Origin: Halobacillus litoralis
Lineage (GTDB): Bacteria > Bacillota > Bacilli > Bacillales > Halobacillaceae
Direction of reading: 5' to 3'
Length of the DNA stretch: 64,000 nt
Assembly: GCF_009856445.1 (NCBI RefSeq)
Contig: NZ_WMFA01000001.1
Location: forward strand, 310,001-374,000
Positions 51,740-59,794 of this stretch are shown piece after piece. Positions within the stretch are counted from its first letter, which is position 1, and the number at the start of each line of letters is the position of its first letter. The notes under the pieces are model-generated. The model was given only the letters and a program-made list of their open reading frames with translations, did no database searches and was not told the origin of the DNA. A program made the translations under genes and the position numbers.

Positions 51740-53146
51740 ATGTTTTTTAAATCTTTTTTTGATGAAGAGTTAGCACAAATGTCTTACATGATTGGATGTC
51801 AAAAGACAGGGGAGGCCATGATCATCGATCCAGCCCGGAACCTATCTCCTTATTATGAAACGGCTGAAAAAGAAGGGTTCCATCTGTCTGCAGCTGCTGA
51901 AACTCATATTCACGCAGATTTCCTCTCAGGTGCAAGAGAACTGGCAAATGAAAAGGAATTAAGGTTGTACCTTTCCGATGAAGGTGATGATGATTGGAAG
52001 TATCAGTACCTGAACGAAATCAACCATACACTTGTAAAAGATGGCGATGAAATTTATGTAGGGAATGTTAGACTCGATGTGATCCACACCCCTGGACACA
52101 CCCCTGAAAGTCTTTCTTTCTTATTGACGGATGAAGGGGGAGGTTCGTCTGTACCTATGGGAATCTTTACAGGGGACTTTGTCTTCGTTGGTGATGTAGG
52201 GCGTCCGGATTTACTTGAAAAAGCGGCTGGGGCAGAAGGAACGGCCAGTAAGGGAGCGGCGGAAATGTATCAGTCCGTCCAACGCTTCAAAGAACTTCCT
52301 GATTACGTACAAGTATGGCCGGGACACGGGGCAGGTAGTGCCTGCGGAAAGTCATTAGGAGCCGTCCCTTCTTCTACGATAGGCTATGAAAAAGAAAACA
52401 ACTGGGCGTTAAAACACACCGATGAAAAAGCATTTACCGAAGAATTACTGGATGGTCAACCTGAACCACCGAAATATTTCGCTATGATGAAAAAACTAAA
52501 CAAAGAAGGTCCGTCTCTTCAAAAGGAAAGAGAGGTTACGGAAATTTCAGTATCAGATATGGACCGTTACATGTCTGATGAATATATGGTGGTGGATACA
52601 AGGCCATCCTCTGAATTCTCAAACGGTCATTTAAAAGGAACCATCAACATCCCATTTAATAAGTCCTTTACCAATTGGGCGGGTTGGTTAATTGAATACG
52701 ATCAAAAGATCGTAGTAATTGCCTCTAAAGACTCCATCCCGGGGATTAAGCGATCCTTAGAATCGATCGGATTGGATGACCTTGTTGGTTATGTAGAGGA
52801 AGCTGAGATCAATGGCTATGGTGGTTTAGAAACGTACACAAGCATTACACCGGAAGAGCTCGAAAATAAATTCAGAGGACACGAAGATTATGTCATCATC
52901 GATGTAAGAAATGATAGCGAATGGGACGATGACCATATCGAAGAAGCCCAGCACATCATGCTTGGGAAGCTAAAAGAAAGTATGGAAGATGTGCCTTCCG
53001 ATAAAACACCGATTGTCCATTGTCAGTCCGGCATGAGATCAGCGATCGCCGCAAGTTTATTACAGGCTTATGGATATAAGGATGTGTTGAACTTGAAAGG
53101 CGGGTTCTCAGCCTGGAAAGAGCATAAAGAAAAAGTGAACGCCTAA
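51740..53146 (+). CDS. cstB: Persulfide dioxygenase-rhodanese fusion (CstB-like)
   Basis: 468 residues in three parts: an N-terminal metallo-beta-lactamase/ETHE1-like non-haem iron dioxygenase (1-250) with H56-x-H58-x-D60 in ETHIHADFLSG and later HTPGHTPES; a central rhodanese-like domain without the catalytic Cys (about 275-365; VVIASKDSIP in its place); and a C-terminal active rhodanese with C428 in IVHCQSGMRS. This is the layout of Staphylococcus aureus CstB, which oxidises persulfides and makes thiosulfate during sulfide detoxification. ATG 51740 follows GGAGGGTTATCAA. No CstR/CsoR regulator adjoins. Confidence 0.88.
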   Translation: MFFKSFFDEELAQMSYMIGCQKTGEAMIIDPARNLSPYYETAEKEGFHLSAAAETHIHADFLSGARELANEKELRLYLSDEGDDDWKYQYLNEINHTLVKDGDEIYVGNVRLDVIHTPGHTPESLSFLLTDEGGGSSVPMGIFTGDFVFVGDVGRPDLLEKAAGAEGTASKGAAEMYQSVQRFKELPDYVQVWPGHGAGSACGKSLGAVPSSTIGYEKENNWALKHTDEKAFTEELLDGQPEPPKYFAMMKKLNKEGPSLQKEREVTEISVSDMDRYMSDEYMVVDTRPSSEFSNGHLKGTINIPFNKSFTNWAGWLIEYDQKIVVIASKDSIPGIKRSLESIGLDDLVGYVEEAEINGYGGLETYTSITPEELENKFRGHEDYVIIDVRNDSEWDDDHIEEAQHIMLGKLKESMEDVPSDKTPIVHCQSGMRSAIAASLLQAYGYKDVLNLKGGFSAWKEHKEKVNA

Positions 53147-53155
53147 TTACGCAAA

Positions 53156-53186
53156 AACCTGCCCAGACATGAAGGGCAGGTTTTTT
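53156..53186 (+). terminator. Terminator after the CstB-like gene
   Basis: AACCTGCCC/GGGCAGGTT with a 9-nt loop and a run of T. Confidence 0.92.
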
Positions 53187-53190
53187 AGGC

Positions 53191-53220
53191 AAAAAAAGAC
53201 CTCTACCATAAAGATAGAGG
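53191..53220 (-). terminator. Terminator of the RRNPP regulator-peptide transcript
   Basis: On the minus strand CCTCTA/TAGAGG stem followed by TC and seven T. Back to back with the plus-strand terminator. The 105 bp between it and the peptide gene are AT-rich and hold a 9-bp inverted repeat, GTGTTAATT/AATTAACAC (53253-53282), of unknown meaning. Confidence 0.75.
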
Positions 53221-53325
53221 CAAAAGTTTGTATAGGTATAGGATTAGGGGAGGTGTTAATTATATAAAAATTGAATTAACACACAAAATTAAAAAACTTA
53301 AAACTAAAAAACAATGTTACAAAAT

Positions 53326-53451
53326 TTAAATTTGATCCACAACTAGTGGGCGAGGATAAGTTTCATCCATAGCACTATCAGTGTAGCTTACACCTGCTGA
53401 AATAGAAACAGCAAGGCTAACTATAGCAATTAAGCTTAGAAGCTTCTTCAT
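53326..53451 (-). CDS. Candidate secreted signalling peptide precursor (Phr/NprX-like), 41 aa
   Basis: 41 residues: a basic start and hydrophobic core (MKKLLSLIAIVSLAVSISAG), then a polar C-terminal part SYTDSAMDETYPRPLVVDQI. This is the plan of Phr and NprX precursors: an exported propeptide whose C-terminal end is trimmed to a 5-10 residue pheromone. The ATG overlaps the stop of the RRNPP regulator by 4 nt (ATGA), and GGAGGG lies 8 nt before it, inside the regulator gene. Both the coupling and the order (receptor then peptide) are those of Rap-Phr and NprR-NprX pairs. The mature peptide cannot be fixed from sequence; the last ten residues are the best guess. Confidence 0.75.
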   Translation of the reverse strand: MKKLLSLIAIVSLAVSISAGVSYTDSAMDETYPRPLVVDQI

Positions 53452-54728
53452 AAAACAGTCCCTCCTAAATTAGAATATTTATTTAACAAATCAATTGCTA
53501 ACCTTAGGTATTTTGTTGATTTCTTATAGCTCCTCTCTCCTTCTAGGAGTTCAGAAACTATGATTGAATATCTAATTACAAATCTAGGCAATTTCTTATT
53601 TTGAAAGTGAGGGATAACAATGTTTTCTAGATAATCAATGGTATTATTGTCTTTATCAATCAGCTTCGAATATACGTTGAGATGAATTTCATCCGTCTTA
53701 GTATCTAAAGCTGAGGATTTTAAATGTGTATATCCTTTTTGAATCCACTCTTTACAATCTTCATAATTGCGTAATTTGAAATTTTCTAAGATTAAACAGT
53801 GGATAGTTTCAAAGATTTCTAAATCAGAGGCTGTGTCAGCACGATAGGGTAGACTTCTTTTATAGTTTAAAAGAGCTGTTTCATATTGTCCTCTACGCGC
53901 CTCTATTACACCAATATTGTGGTATATTACACCTAATTGATAGTGGTTATTAGTTTGGGTAGCTATTTTGCTAACTAGGTGATAATTCTCCAATGATTTT
54001 GCATAATTCTTTAATCGACCATAATTAATTCCCAATAGGATATGGCAATCTGCACTTTTACCAAGATTATATTGTTTTTGGTAAAGGGAAAGTGCCTGGT
54101 CTGCGTAAAATATAGATGCTGAAATATGATGGGATTGGGATGAACTTAGTGCCAGCAAATAGTATAAATCGCTTTCTTCCCACTCATTAACTTCAACAGA
54201 AACACTATAATTTTTTGCTTCCATTAGTTGCTGAAAGGATTCTTCGTAATCCCCGCGATAATACTTTAATAACCCTGTGTTTAAATGGAAGTAATACCTC
54301 ATCTCCTCATCAAATGTATCCTCATGCTGACGAATATTTTTCCATACTTCGTAAGCCTCCTCCACCTCGTTTTCTAACAGCAGATGGCGAATGCGGAACA
54401 GCTCGAAAAATATATACAAATGATGATTATTCAGCGTATCTTTTTGTTGTTTGAGTTTTTCTTTTAATTCCCTGGACTCTTCGATCCGCTTGAAGACGAT
54501 CATCTCATACCATTCCTTCAACTTTTCCTTGGAAGGATGGTGATAAGAATTGTCGTGGAAATCGAGTCCTAAACGTTCGTAGAGGTGTTCAAGTACCTCG
54601 AACGCGGGAACGGTTTGATCGTTCTCAATCTTAGACAAATACGCCGGCGAGATTATTCCATCTGCGAGCTGGTTCTGTGTTAGACCCTGCTTCACGCGAT
54701 GAAATCGAAGCACTTTACCATATTCCAT
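53448..54728 (-). CDS. RRNPP quorum-sensing regulator (XRE HTH plus TPR, NprR-like)
   Basis: 426 residues, the size of NprR (about 423). XRE helix-turn-helix at about 5-60 (LRFHRVKQGLTQNQLADGIISPAYLSKIE) and then eight or so TPR-like helical hairpins from about residue 95 (for example LGVIYHNIGVIEARRGQYETALLNYKRSL). Such proteins are transcription factors switched by an imported oligopeptide bound in the concave TPR surface. The peptide gene follows with a 4-nt overlap, making a self-contained signalling cassette. It is more AT-rich than its neighbours. Start after AGGTGTGAG. Confidence 0.85.
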   Translation of the reverse strand: MEYGKVLRFHRVKQGLTQNQLADGIISPAYLSKIENDQTVPAFEVLEHLYERLGLDFHDNSYHHPSKEKLKEWYEMIVFKRIEESRELKEKLKQQKDTLNNHHLYIFFELFRIRHLLLENEVEEAYEVWKNIRQHEDTFDEEMRYYFHLNTGLLKYYRGDYEESFQQLMEAKNYSVSVEVNEWEESDLYYLLALSSSQSHHISASIFYADQALSLYQKQYNLGKSADCHILLGINYGRLKNYAKSLENYHLVSKIATQTNNHYQLGVIYHNIGVIEARRGQYETALLNYKRSLPYRADTASDLEIFETIHCLILENFKLRNYEDCKEWIQKGYTHLKSSALDTKTDEIHLNVYSKLIDKDNNTIDYLENIVIPHFQNKKLPRFVIRYSIIVSELLEGERSYKKSTKYLRLAIDLLNKYSNLGGTVL

Positions 54729-54742
54729 TTTTTCTCACACCT

Positions 54743-54754
54743 AGTTGATCAACT
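54743..54754. promoter_or_regulatory. Palindrome before the RRNPP regulator
   Basis: Perfect 12-bp palindrome AGTTGATCAACT, 14 bp upstream of the regulator start codon. Candidate site for autoregulation; related GTTGAT half-sites occur next to it (CTGTTGATTT). Confidence 0.4.
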
Positions 54755-55048
54755 GTTGATTTTTCAGAGTGTTTGCTCTTTCAAATCTATATTTAGAATA
54801 CATGTTCGTTCTGGGATTTTCAACAAAATTCACTAGTTTCCCAAGTCGGGAAAATTTTGTGGCTTTAAGGGGACTTTGGAAGGGGGACTTTCATAGATTA
54901 CCATTTAATGGCTGTTGTTGATTTTTATAAAGGAACTTTTTGGAACCTATGAGTAATCATACAACAATAAGGGTATAAAAGGTATAGGAAATTTATAAAA
55001 AGTTTCATCAGGACCGTCATCAACTACAAGTGAGAAGGAGGAATAAAT
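54755..55048. other. AT-rich divergent intergenic region
   Basis: The gap between the divergent RRNPP regulator and aconitase genes is 320 bp in all. It holds nested inverted repeats ACAAAATT/AATTTTGT (54823-54830, 54853-54860) around TTTCCC-AAGTC-GGGAAA (54837-54853), possibly a cruciform or protein-binding site. No gene found. A clear promoter for the aconitase gene could not be assigned. Confidence 0.45.
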
Positions 55049-56998
55049 GTGGGATATAATGTCACACAAAAGTTAATTAAGGATCACTTGGTAGAGGGGG
55101 AGATGAACCCTGGATCGGAAATTGGATTGAAAATTGATCAAACGCTTACACAGGATGCGACCGGTACTATGGTTATGCTCGAACTGGAAGCGATGGGGAT
55201 TGATCGGGCGAAAACGGAAGCTTCCGCGCAATATGTGGATCATAACTTAATCCAGGAAGATAGTAAGAATCCGGATGATCACCTGTTCCTTGAGAGTGCC
55301 GCGAAGCGATTCGGACTGCATTTCAGCAGGCCGGGAAATGGTGTGAGTCACCCTGTTCATATGCAGCGATTAGCGAAGCCGGGGAAGACATTACTAGGTT
55401 CGGACAGTCATACATGCGCGAATGGCTGCATGGGAATGCTTGCTATGGGTGCTGGCGGAATTGATGTAGCTATGGCTATTGCGGGTGAACCTTTTTACGT
55501 GAAAATGCCGAAAGTTTGGGGAGTGAAAGTAACAGGAGAGCTCCCGGACTGGGTCAGTGCAAAAGATGCCATTTTAGAAATGCTGAAAAGACATGGGGTG
55601 AAAGGTGGCGTCAACCATGTCTTTGAATATTATGGTCCTGGTTTGAAAAACTTGACAGCCATGGATCGTCACGTGATTGCAAACATGGGAGCTGAGCTTG
55701 GAGCCACGGGCACGGTTTTTCCATCAGACGAAGAAACGAAGCGTTTTATGAAGCTTCAAGGACGAGAAGATGAGTGGATGGAACTAGTTGCAGATGATGA
55801 TGCGACGTATGATGTTCATGATGAGCTTGATCTGTCTGCATTGGGTCCAATGGTTGCCAAGCCATCCAGCCCGGGTAATGTTGTTCCTGTAGAGGAAGTA
55901 GAAGGAGAACCGATTTACCAATCATATATCGGTTCGTCAGCGAACCCTGGGTATCGGGATTTTGCGATTGCTTCAAAAATTGTAGAAGGACGGCACATTG
56001 CAGATGGGGTATCTTTTGACTTGAATCCTACTTCACGTCAAATGCTCATCGACTTGTCTCAGGAAGGTCATATTGCTAATTTCCTTCAAGCAGGAGGACG
56101 ATTGCACCAGGCCGGTTGTAACGGTTGTATAGGGATGGGGCAGGCACCAGCGACGGGCAGGAACAGTTTACGTACCACCCCAAGGAACTTCCCGGGACGA
56201 TCCGGGACAAAAGAGGATAGTGTATTTTTATCCAGTCCTGAAACAGCTGCCGTTTCAGCTCTGACAGGGAAAATTACGGACCCAAGAAAGTCAGGCTTCG
56301 ATTTTCCAAAGGTGAAGGATTTGGAAAAACCAACGGTGGACACACGATTACTTGATGAACCTTTACCTTTTGAGGAAGCGAAGGATGTAGAATTAGTCAA
56401 AGGTCCGAATGTAGCTTCCATCCCAGAGATGGGTGAACTCCCTGATGACATGGAACTACCGATCTTATTGAAGATGGGGAACGATATCTCCACCGATGAA
56501 ATTCTAGCAGGTGGTGCCCGGGTGCTTCCTTATCGAAGCAACTTACCGGAAATCAGTAAATTCACGTTCGAAATAGTTGATGAAACGTACTATGATCGAG
56601 CAATGGAATCAAGAGAGGACGGTGGTCACGCTGTTGTCGCCGGTGCAAACTACGGGCAGGGATCCAGTCGTGAGCATGCGGCTCTTGCACCTAAATATCT
56701 TGGTTTGAAAGTTGCTATTGTCGAAGACTTTGCACGTATCCACTGGCAGAACCTTGCCAACTTTGGAGTATTGCCATTGACCTTTACTGATCCTTCCGAC
56801 CTCAATGATTTAGAGCAAGGAGACGTCCTTGTCTTCAAAGGTCTGAGGGATAAGATCAAGCAGTCTTCTCAAGTGGAAGTTGAAGTGAAAGGAAAAGATA
56901 AAACTCTCAAGCTTGAGCATGCTCTGTCTGATCGGCAGATTGAAATCATGCAAATGGGCGGTTTAATCAACTGGGTGAAAAATAGATTGGAATCATAA
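55049..56998 (+). CDS. Aconitate hydratase (about 650-residue type)
   Basis: 649 residues of the shorter aconitase form (mitochondrial/homoaconitase-like single chain), isomerising citrate and isocitrate. [4Fe-4S] ligands are the Cys in LGSDSHTCANGCMG and the pair in AGCNGCIGMGQ. The swivel domain near the C-terminus shows GNDISTDEILAGGARVLPYRSN and ANYGQGSSREHAALAPKYL. GTG start after AAGGAGGAATAAAT. Bacillus normally also has a 900-residue CitB/AcnA, not seen in the window, so this may be a second isozyme. Assignment between aconitase and homoaconitase/methylcitrate-type enzymes is not fully certain. Confidence 0.85.
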   Translation: MGYNVTQKLIKDHLVEGEMNPGSEIGLKIDQTLTQDATGTMVMLELEAMGIDRAKTEASAQYVDHNLIQEDSKNPDDHLFLESAAKRFGLHFSRPGNGVSHPVHMQRLAKPGKTLLGSDSHTCANGCMGMLAMGAGGIDVAMAIAGEPFYVKMPKVWGVKVTGELPDWVSAKDAILEMLKRHGVKGGVNHVFEYYGPGLKNLTAMDRHVIANMGAELGATGTVFPSDEETKRFMKLQGREDEWMELVADDDATYDVHDELDLSALGPMVAKPSSPGNVVPVEEVEGEPIYQSYIGSSANPGYRDFAIASKIVEGRHIADGVSFDLNPTSRQMLIDLSQEGHIANFLQAGGRLHQAGCNGCIGMGQAPATGRNSLRTTPRNFPGRSGTKEDSVFLSSPETAAVSALTGKITDPRKSGFDFPKVKDLEKPTVDTRLLDEPLPFEEAKDVELVKGPNVASIPEMGELPDDMELPILLKMGNDISTDEILAGGARVLPYRSNLPEISKFTFEIVDETYYDRAMESREDGGHAVVAGANYGQGSSREHAALAPKYLGLKVAIVEDFARIHWQNLANFGVLPLTFTDPSDLNDLEQGDVLVFKGLRDKIKQSSQVEVEVKGKDKTLKLEHALSDRQIEIMQMGGLINWVKNRLES

Positions 56999-57000
56999 GA

Positions 57001-57036
57001 AAACTCCGGCTGGGTTTATCCCGCCGGAGTTTTTTA
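57001..57036. terminator. Bidirectional terminator
   Basis: AAACTCCGGC/GCCGGAGTTT with a 12-nt loop, then T-tract; between the aconitase gene and the convergent dioxygenase gene. Confidence 0.92.
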
Positions 57037-57046
57037 ATATAACTAT

Positions 57047-58000
57047 TTATGATTGTGATGTGTCCAGTGGAGTCAGGCTTTCTTCAATATCCTGACGCTT
57101 GTGTTCCAGGAAAGGGGGAAGAGCGAGACTCTCTCCAAGATGATCTTCTTCCTCATCTGTAGCGAATCCAGGTCCATCTGTAGCCAGTTCAAAAAGGATG
57201 TGATTGGCTTCCCGGAAATAAAGGGATTTGAAATAATAGCGATCCACAAGTCCTGAGTTAGGATAACCTGCGGCTTGGATAACCTCCTGCCATTTCTGTA
57301 GTTCGTCTTCATCATTTACACGGAACGCTACATGGTGAACGCTTCCGCGACCGGGTTTTTCGGGCTGTCCATCAGGCTTTTCTTGCACATGAACTTCTGC
57401 ACCTGTTCCTCCTTCACCGGTTTCATAAACCACCCATTGTTCATAGGATCCTTTTTTTCGAAAACCCAGGATGTCAGTAAGGACTTTTTCTGTTTTAGCT
57501 GCTTCGTTCACAGTAAGATGAATGGGTCCAAGTCCGATAACTCCGTATTCCTGAGGTACGGAAGAATGTTCCCATGGATGGCCGGCTTCCACTCCGCTAT
57601 TGTTCTCATCAGATATGAGAATCAATCGTTGTCCTTCAGGGTCTCGGAAAGAGAGGGTCTTTCGGCCAAGTCTTTCTTTTATATCCTCTTGTTCAACGGA
57701 ATATTCTTCAAAGCGTTTCTTCCAATACTCTAGAGCTTCATCATTTTTTACACGAAGTGATGTTGTGGAGATGCTTCGTGTGCCGGGATACGTGTGACCT
57801 GCTCGGTGAATTTCGAAAAAAGTTAAGTCTGTGCCCGGGCTCCCTTTCTCATCCGCATAGAAAAGATGGTACATTGATGGTGAATCTTGGTTTACTGTCT
57901 TTTTGACTAAGCGCATGCCCATAATATTCGTATAAAAATCATAATTGTTTTTTGCATTGGCGGTTATCGCTGAAACGTGATGAATGCCCTTCAGTTGCAT
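57047..58000 (-). CDS. mhqO: VOC-family ring-cleavage dioxygenase (MhqO-like)
   Basis: 317 residues, two tandem vicinal-oxygen-chelate halves. Metal ligands are likely the His in KGIHHVSAITA, the His in GPIHLTVNEA or SVHHVAFRV, and the Glu in HILFELATDGPGF. Matches the MhqO/MhqA/YfiE-type proteins of Bacillus that remove quinones and hydroquinones. The operator directly upstream supports membership in the MhqR regulon. ATG 58000 has AAGGAGG at 7 nt; an ATG six bases earlier is too close. Confidence 0.88.
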   Translation of the reverse strand: MQLKGIHHVSAITANAKNNYDFYTNIMGMRLVKKTVNQDSPSMYHLFYADEKGSPGTDLTFFEIHRAGHTYPGTRSISTTSLRVKNDEALEYWKKRFEEYSVEQEDIKERLGRKTLSFRDPEGQRLILISDENNSGVEAGHPWEHSSVPQEYGVIGLGPIHLTVNEAAKTEKVLTDILGFRKKGSYEQWVVYETGEGGTGAEVHVQEKPDGQPEKPGRGSVHHVAFRVNDEDELQKWQEVIQAAGYPNSGLVDRYYFKSLYFREANHILFELATDGPGFATDEEEDHLGESLALPPFLEHKRQDIEESLTPLDTSQS

Positions 58001-58020
58001 GGTCATTCCTCCTTATGTTC

Positions 58021-58044
58021 AATTATCTTGAATTCAAGATAATT
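58021..58044. promoter_or_regulatory. MhqR-like operator
   Basis: A perfect 24-bp palindrome with core TATCTTGAATTCAAGATA, 21 bp before the mhqO-like start. It closely resembles the MhqR (MarR/DUF24-type quinone sensor) boxes with core ATCTCGAATTCGAGAT as I remember them. No mhqR gene is in the window, so the repressor would be encoded elsewhere. Confidence 0.75.
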
Positions 58045-58080
58045 ATATAATCATTACATAAAACTGTCAAAGCTTCTGTT

Positions 58081-58785
58081 TTACGCTTTTCTTTCAAAAG
58101 GGAATATTCTTGTTTCCAGGGATTTTGAGAAATAAGTAATCGGCTTGGCTTCTATAACAGAAGGGGGAAGGAAATCTACCAGTTGATTGATTTGAATATC
58201 TGCTTCCGCCTTTTGCAGCCTCCAATTTTTATGGAGAATAGGGCCTTTGTAAACCTTAGAATGGCCTTTCATCACCCACAAGGCATATCTTTCTGTTAAC
58301 CAATATAAAAGAGAGCCAGGTTGCGCGTGGATCGGTTCTGATACCGTATGAAAGCTTGCGTGAAAATGAGATTCAGGATATCCTCCATGAATGCGTCTGC
58401 TGCTGAATTGATATCCCGTCTCTGTTTGGTCCAGTCTCATTTTTGCATGAACATAAGGCAGTCCAAACAGCGTGCGCGCTATAAATACTCCAAGCGGATG
58501 ATCGGCATCCAGAGTGATGAAATAAACTCCTGGTTCTCCATTGAACGTCACGTATGTACGGACATTTAATTCAAGAAGTTGATTTCCGAATGGGAGAGAG
58601 GGGAGGGCGCGAAAGCGGATATTTTGCATGCGGAAGGGAACGATGGCAATCCAGGCAGAATTGTCGTATTCGTCGATTGTAAAAGCAGTCGGAATGAAAG
58701 GGCGTAATACTTCTGCAGGTACAGGCCAATGCATGAAAATCAGGTCATTCCACTCTTGATGCATAATCCAATGATTTCGTTCCAT
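58081..58785 (-). CDS. DUF2071 family protein (YqjF-like)
   Basis: 234 residues with the DUF2071 pattern: WNDLIFMHWPVPAEVLRPFIP at the start, IVPFRMQNIRFRALPSLPFGNQLLELNVRTYV in the middle and FFxARTLFGLPY-like (FIARTLFGLPYVHAKM). Related to B. subtilis YqjF; the fold recalls acetoacetate decarboxylase, but no catalytic Lys is evident. Function unknown. ATG 58785 is preferred for the AGAGGTGAT preceding it. Confidence 0.82.
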   Translation of the reverse strand: MERNHWIMHQEWNDLIFMHWPVPAEVLRPFIPTAFTIDEYDNSAWIAIVPFRMQNIRFRALPSLPFGNQLLELNVRTYVTFNGEPGVYFITLDADHPLGVFIARTLFGLPYVHAKMRLDQTETGYQFSSRRIHGGYPESHFHASFHTVSEPIHAQPGSLLYWLTERYALWVMKGHSKVYKGPILHKNWRLQKAEADIQINQLVDFLPPSVIEAKPITYFSKSLETRIFPFERKA

Positions 58786-58863
58786 GTGTATCACCTCTGT
58801 CATGGTTTACCCTTAGGATCATTGAATCATACATCTCTATGTGGTGATGGGGAAGAAGTCATT

Positions 58864-59010
58864 CTATATGTTGTTGTTAAGTTTTTTTAGTTTCTCTCTC
58901 TTAGTAATTTCTTCTTTTAACAAGCAGATAAACTCCTCTTCCAGTTTTAATTCTAAGGCTTTTTGAAGTGAATCTTTCAGCAGTAATGAAGAGAGCTTTT
59001 CGATAATCAT
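58864..59010 (-). CDS. Sda-like sporulation histidine kinase inhibitor, 48 aa
   Basis: 48-residue helical protein starting MIIEKLSSLLLKDSLQKALE and ending KREKLKKLNNNI. Residues 5-38 align without gaps to the B. subtilis Sda checkpoint protein (residues 3-36 as I recall them), with about 16 of 34 identical, including KLS..LL..S..KA.E..L...FI.L...EI..R. Sda folds as a helical hairpin and blocks phosphotransfer in KinA/KinB when DNA replication is disturbed. The ATG lies 11 nt after the stop of the HTH-PAS gene, with AAGGGG overlapping that stop, so translation is coupled. Confidence 0.7.
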   Translation of the reverse strand: MIIEKLSSLLLKDSLQKALELKLEEEFICLLKEEITKREKLKKLNNNI

Positions 59011-59021
59011 GTTTTTTCCCC

Positions 59022-59558
59022 TTACAGGAACGGTTTCTGTCCTTCCATTGAAACACTTGCTGTTCCTATGACATTATTATTGGAATCATAGATCGGTTTA
59101 CAAAAAATATCATAGTCAATCGCTCCATCGGAAAGCTTGAATGATACCACTTTTCTTACTGGTTTCTTTTCTGAAACCACTGTTTTCTTTATGTCTAATA
59201 GTTTAGTTGAGGTTTCATCCTTAAAGATTTCATCCAACCTTTTCCCAATAACTTTTTTCAGCATAAAGTTAGAATGGTTATTAAAAAGCCAAGTATAGCG
59301 ATGTTCTAAATCGCAATGAGCAATCGTAATCGGGGACCCTGTGAGTGCTGTTTCGAAGGGGTCACTCAACTGCTCAGAAAAGAAAAGTGAAGGGTTAATA
59401 TGTAGATGGTAAGCAATACGAGAAGCGACTGTCATGCTGGGATTGCGCGTGCCATTTTCAATTTGAGCATAATAGGCACGATCAATATGCGCTCCTGATG
59501 CGACTTCCTGTTGAGTTAATTGTTGTTCTTTTCTTAATTGGATTAGCCATCTCCTCAT
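59022..59558 (-). CDS. XRE helix-turn-helix regulator with PAS domain
   Basis: 178 residues. An XRE HTH covers about 5-62 (LRKEQQLTQQEVASGAHIDRAYYAQIENGTRNPS). A PAS domain follows (about 75-175) with RYTWLFNNHSNFMLKKVIGKRLDEIF, a pattern seen in PAS domains of sensor kinases, and a final GTASVSMEG strand. One-component sensor-regulator; ligand unknown. It is co-transcribed with, and coupled to, the Sda-like gene, suggesting it controls or measures a sporulation signal. ATG 59558 is favoured (GGATGTG ahead); GTG 59567 is the alternative. Confidence 0.78.
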   Translation of the reverse strand: MRRWLIQLRKEQQLTQQEVASGAHIDRAYYAQIENGTRNPSMTVASRIAYHLHINPSLFFSEQLSDPFETALTGSPITIAHCDLEHRYTWLFNNHSNFMLKKVIGKRLDEIFKDETSTKLLDIKKTVVSEKKPVRKVVSFKLSDGAIDYDIFCKPIYDSNNNVIGTASVSMEGQKPFL

Positions 59559-59794
59559 TTTTTTCACATCCCGATTTCTTTTTCATATAACTAGTTCGAT
59601 TTTCTTAGCGATATTCCTTGTGGCAGATTGCAACACAGCCATGGAACAGATCCTCACCTATTCTCTTTTTTGCCCTGGCATTCTATCAAAAATATAAAAA
59701 AAATCCTATTACCTAGTAAGAATTTGTTATAATCAATCAGTCCGCGATAAACATAACATTCACACAGAAAAAGAACATCGGGAGGAGGCAGTCA

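Noticed and set aside
53253-53282. Inverted repeat GTGTTAATT/AATTAACAC as terminator or promoter
   Set aside because: No T-tract on either strand and no gene start close enough. Left as an unexplained repeat downstream of the peptide gene.
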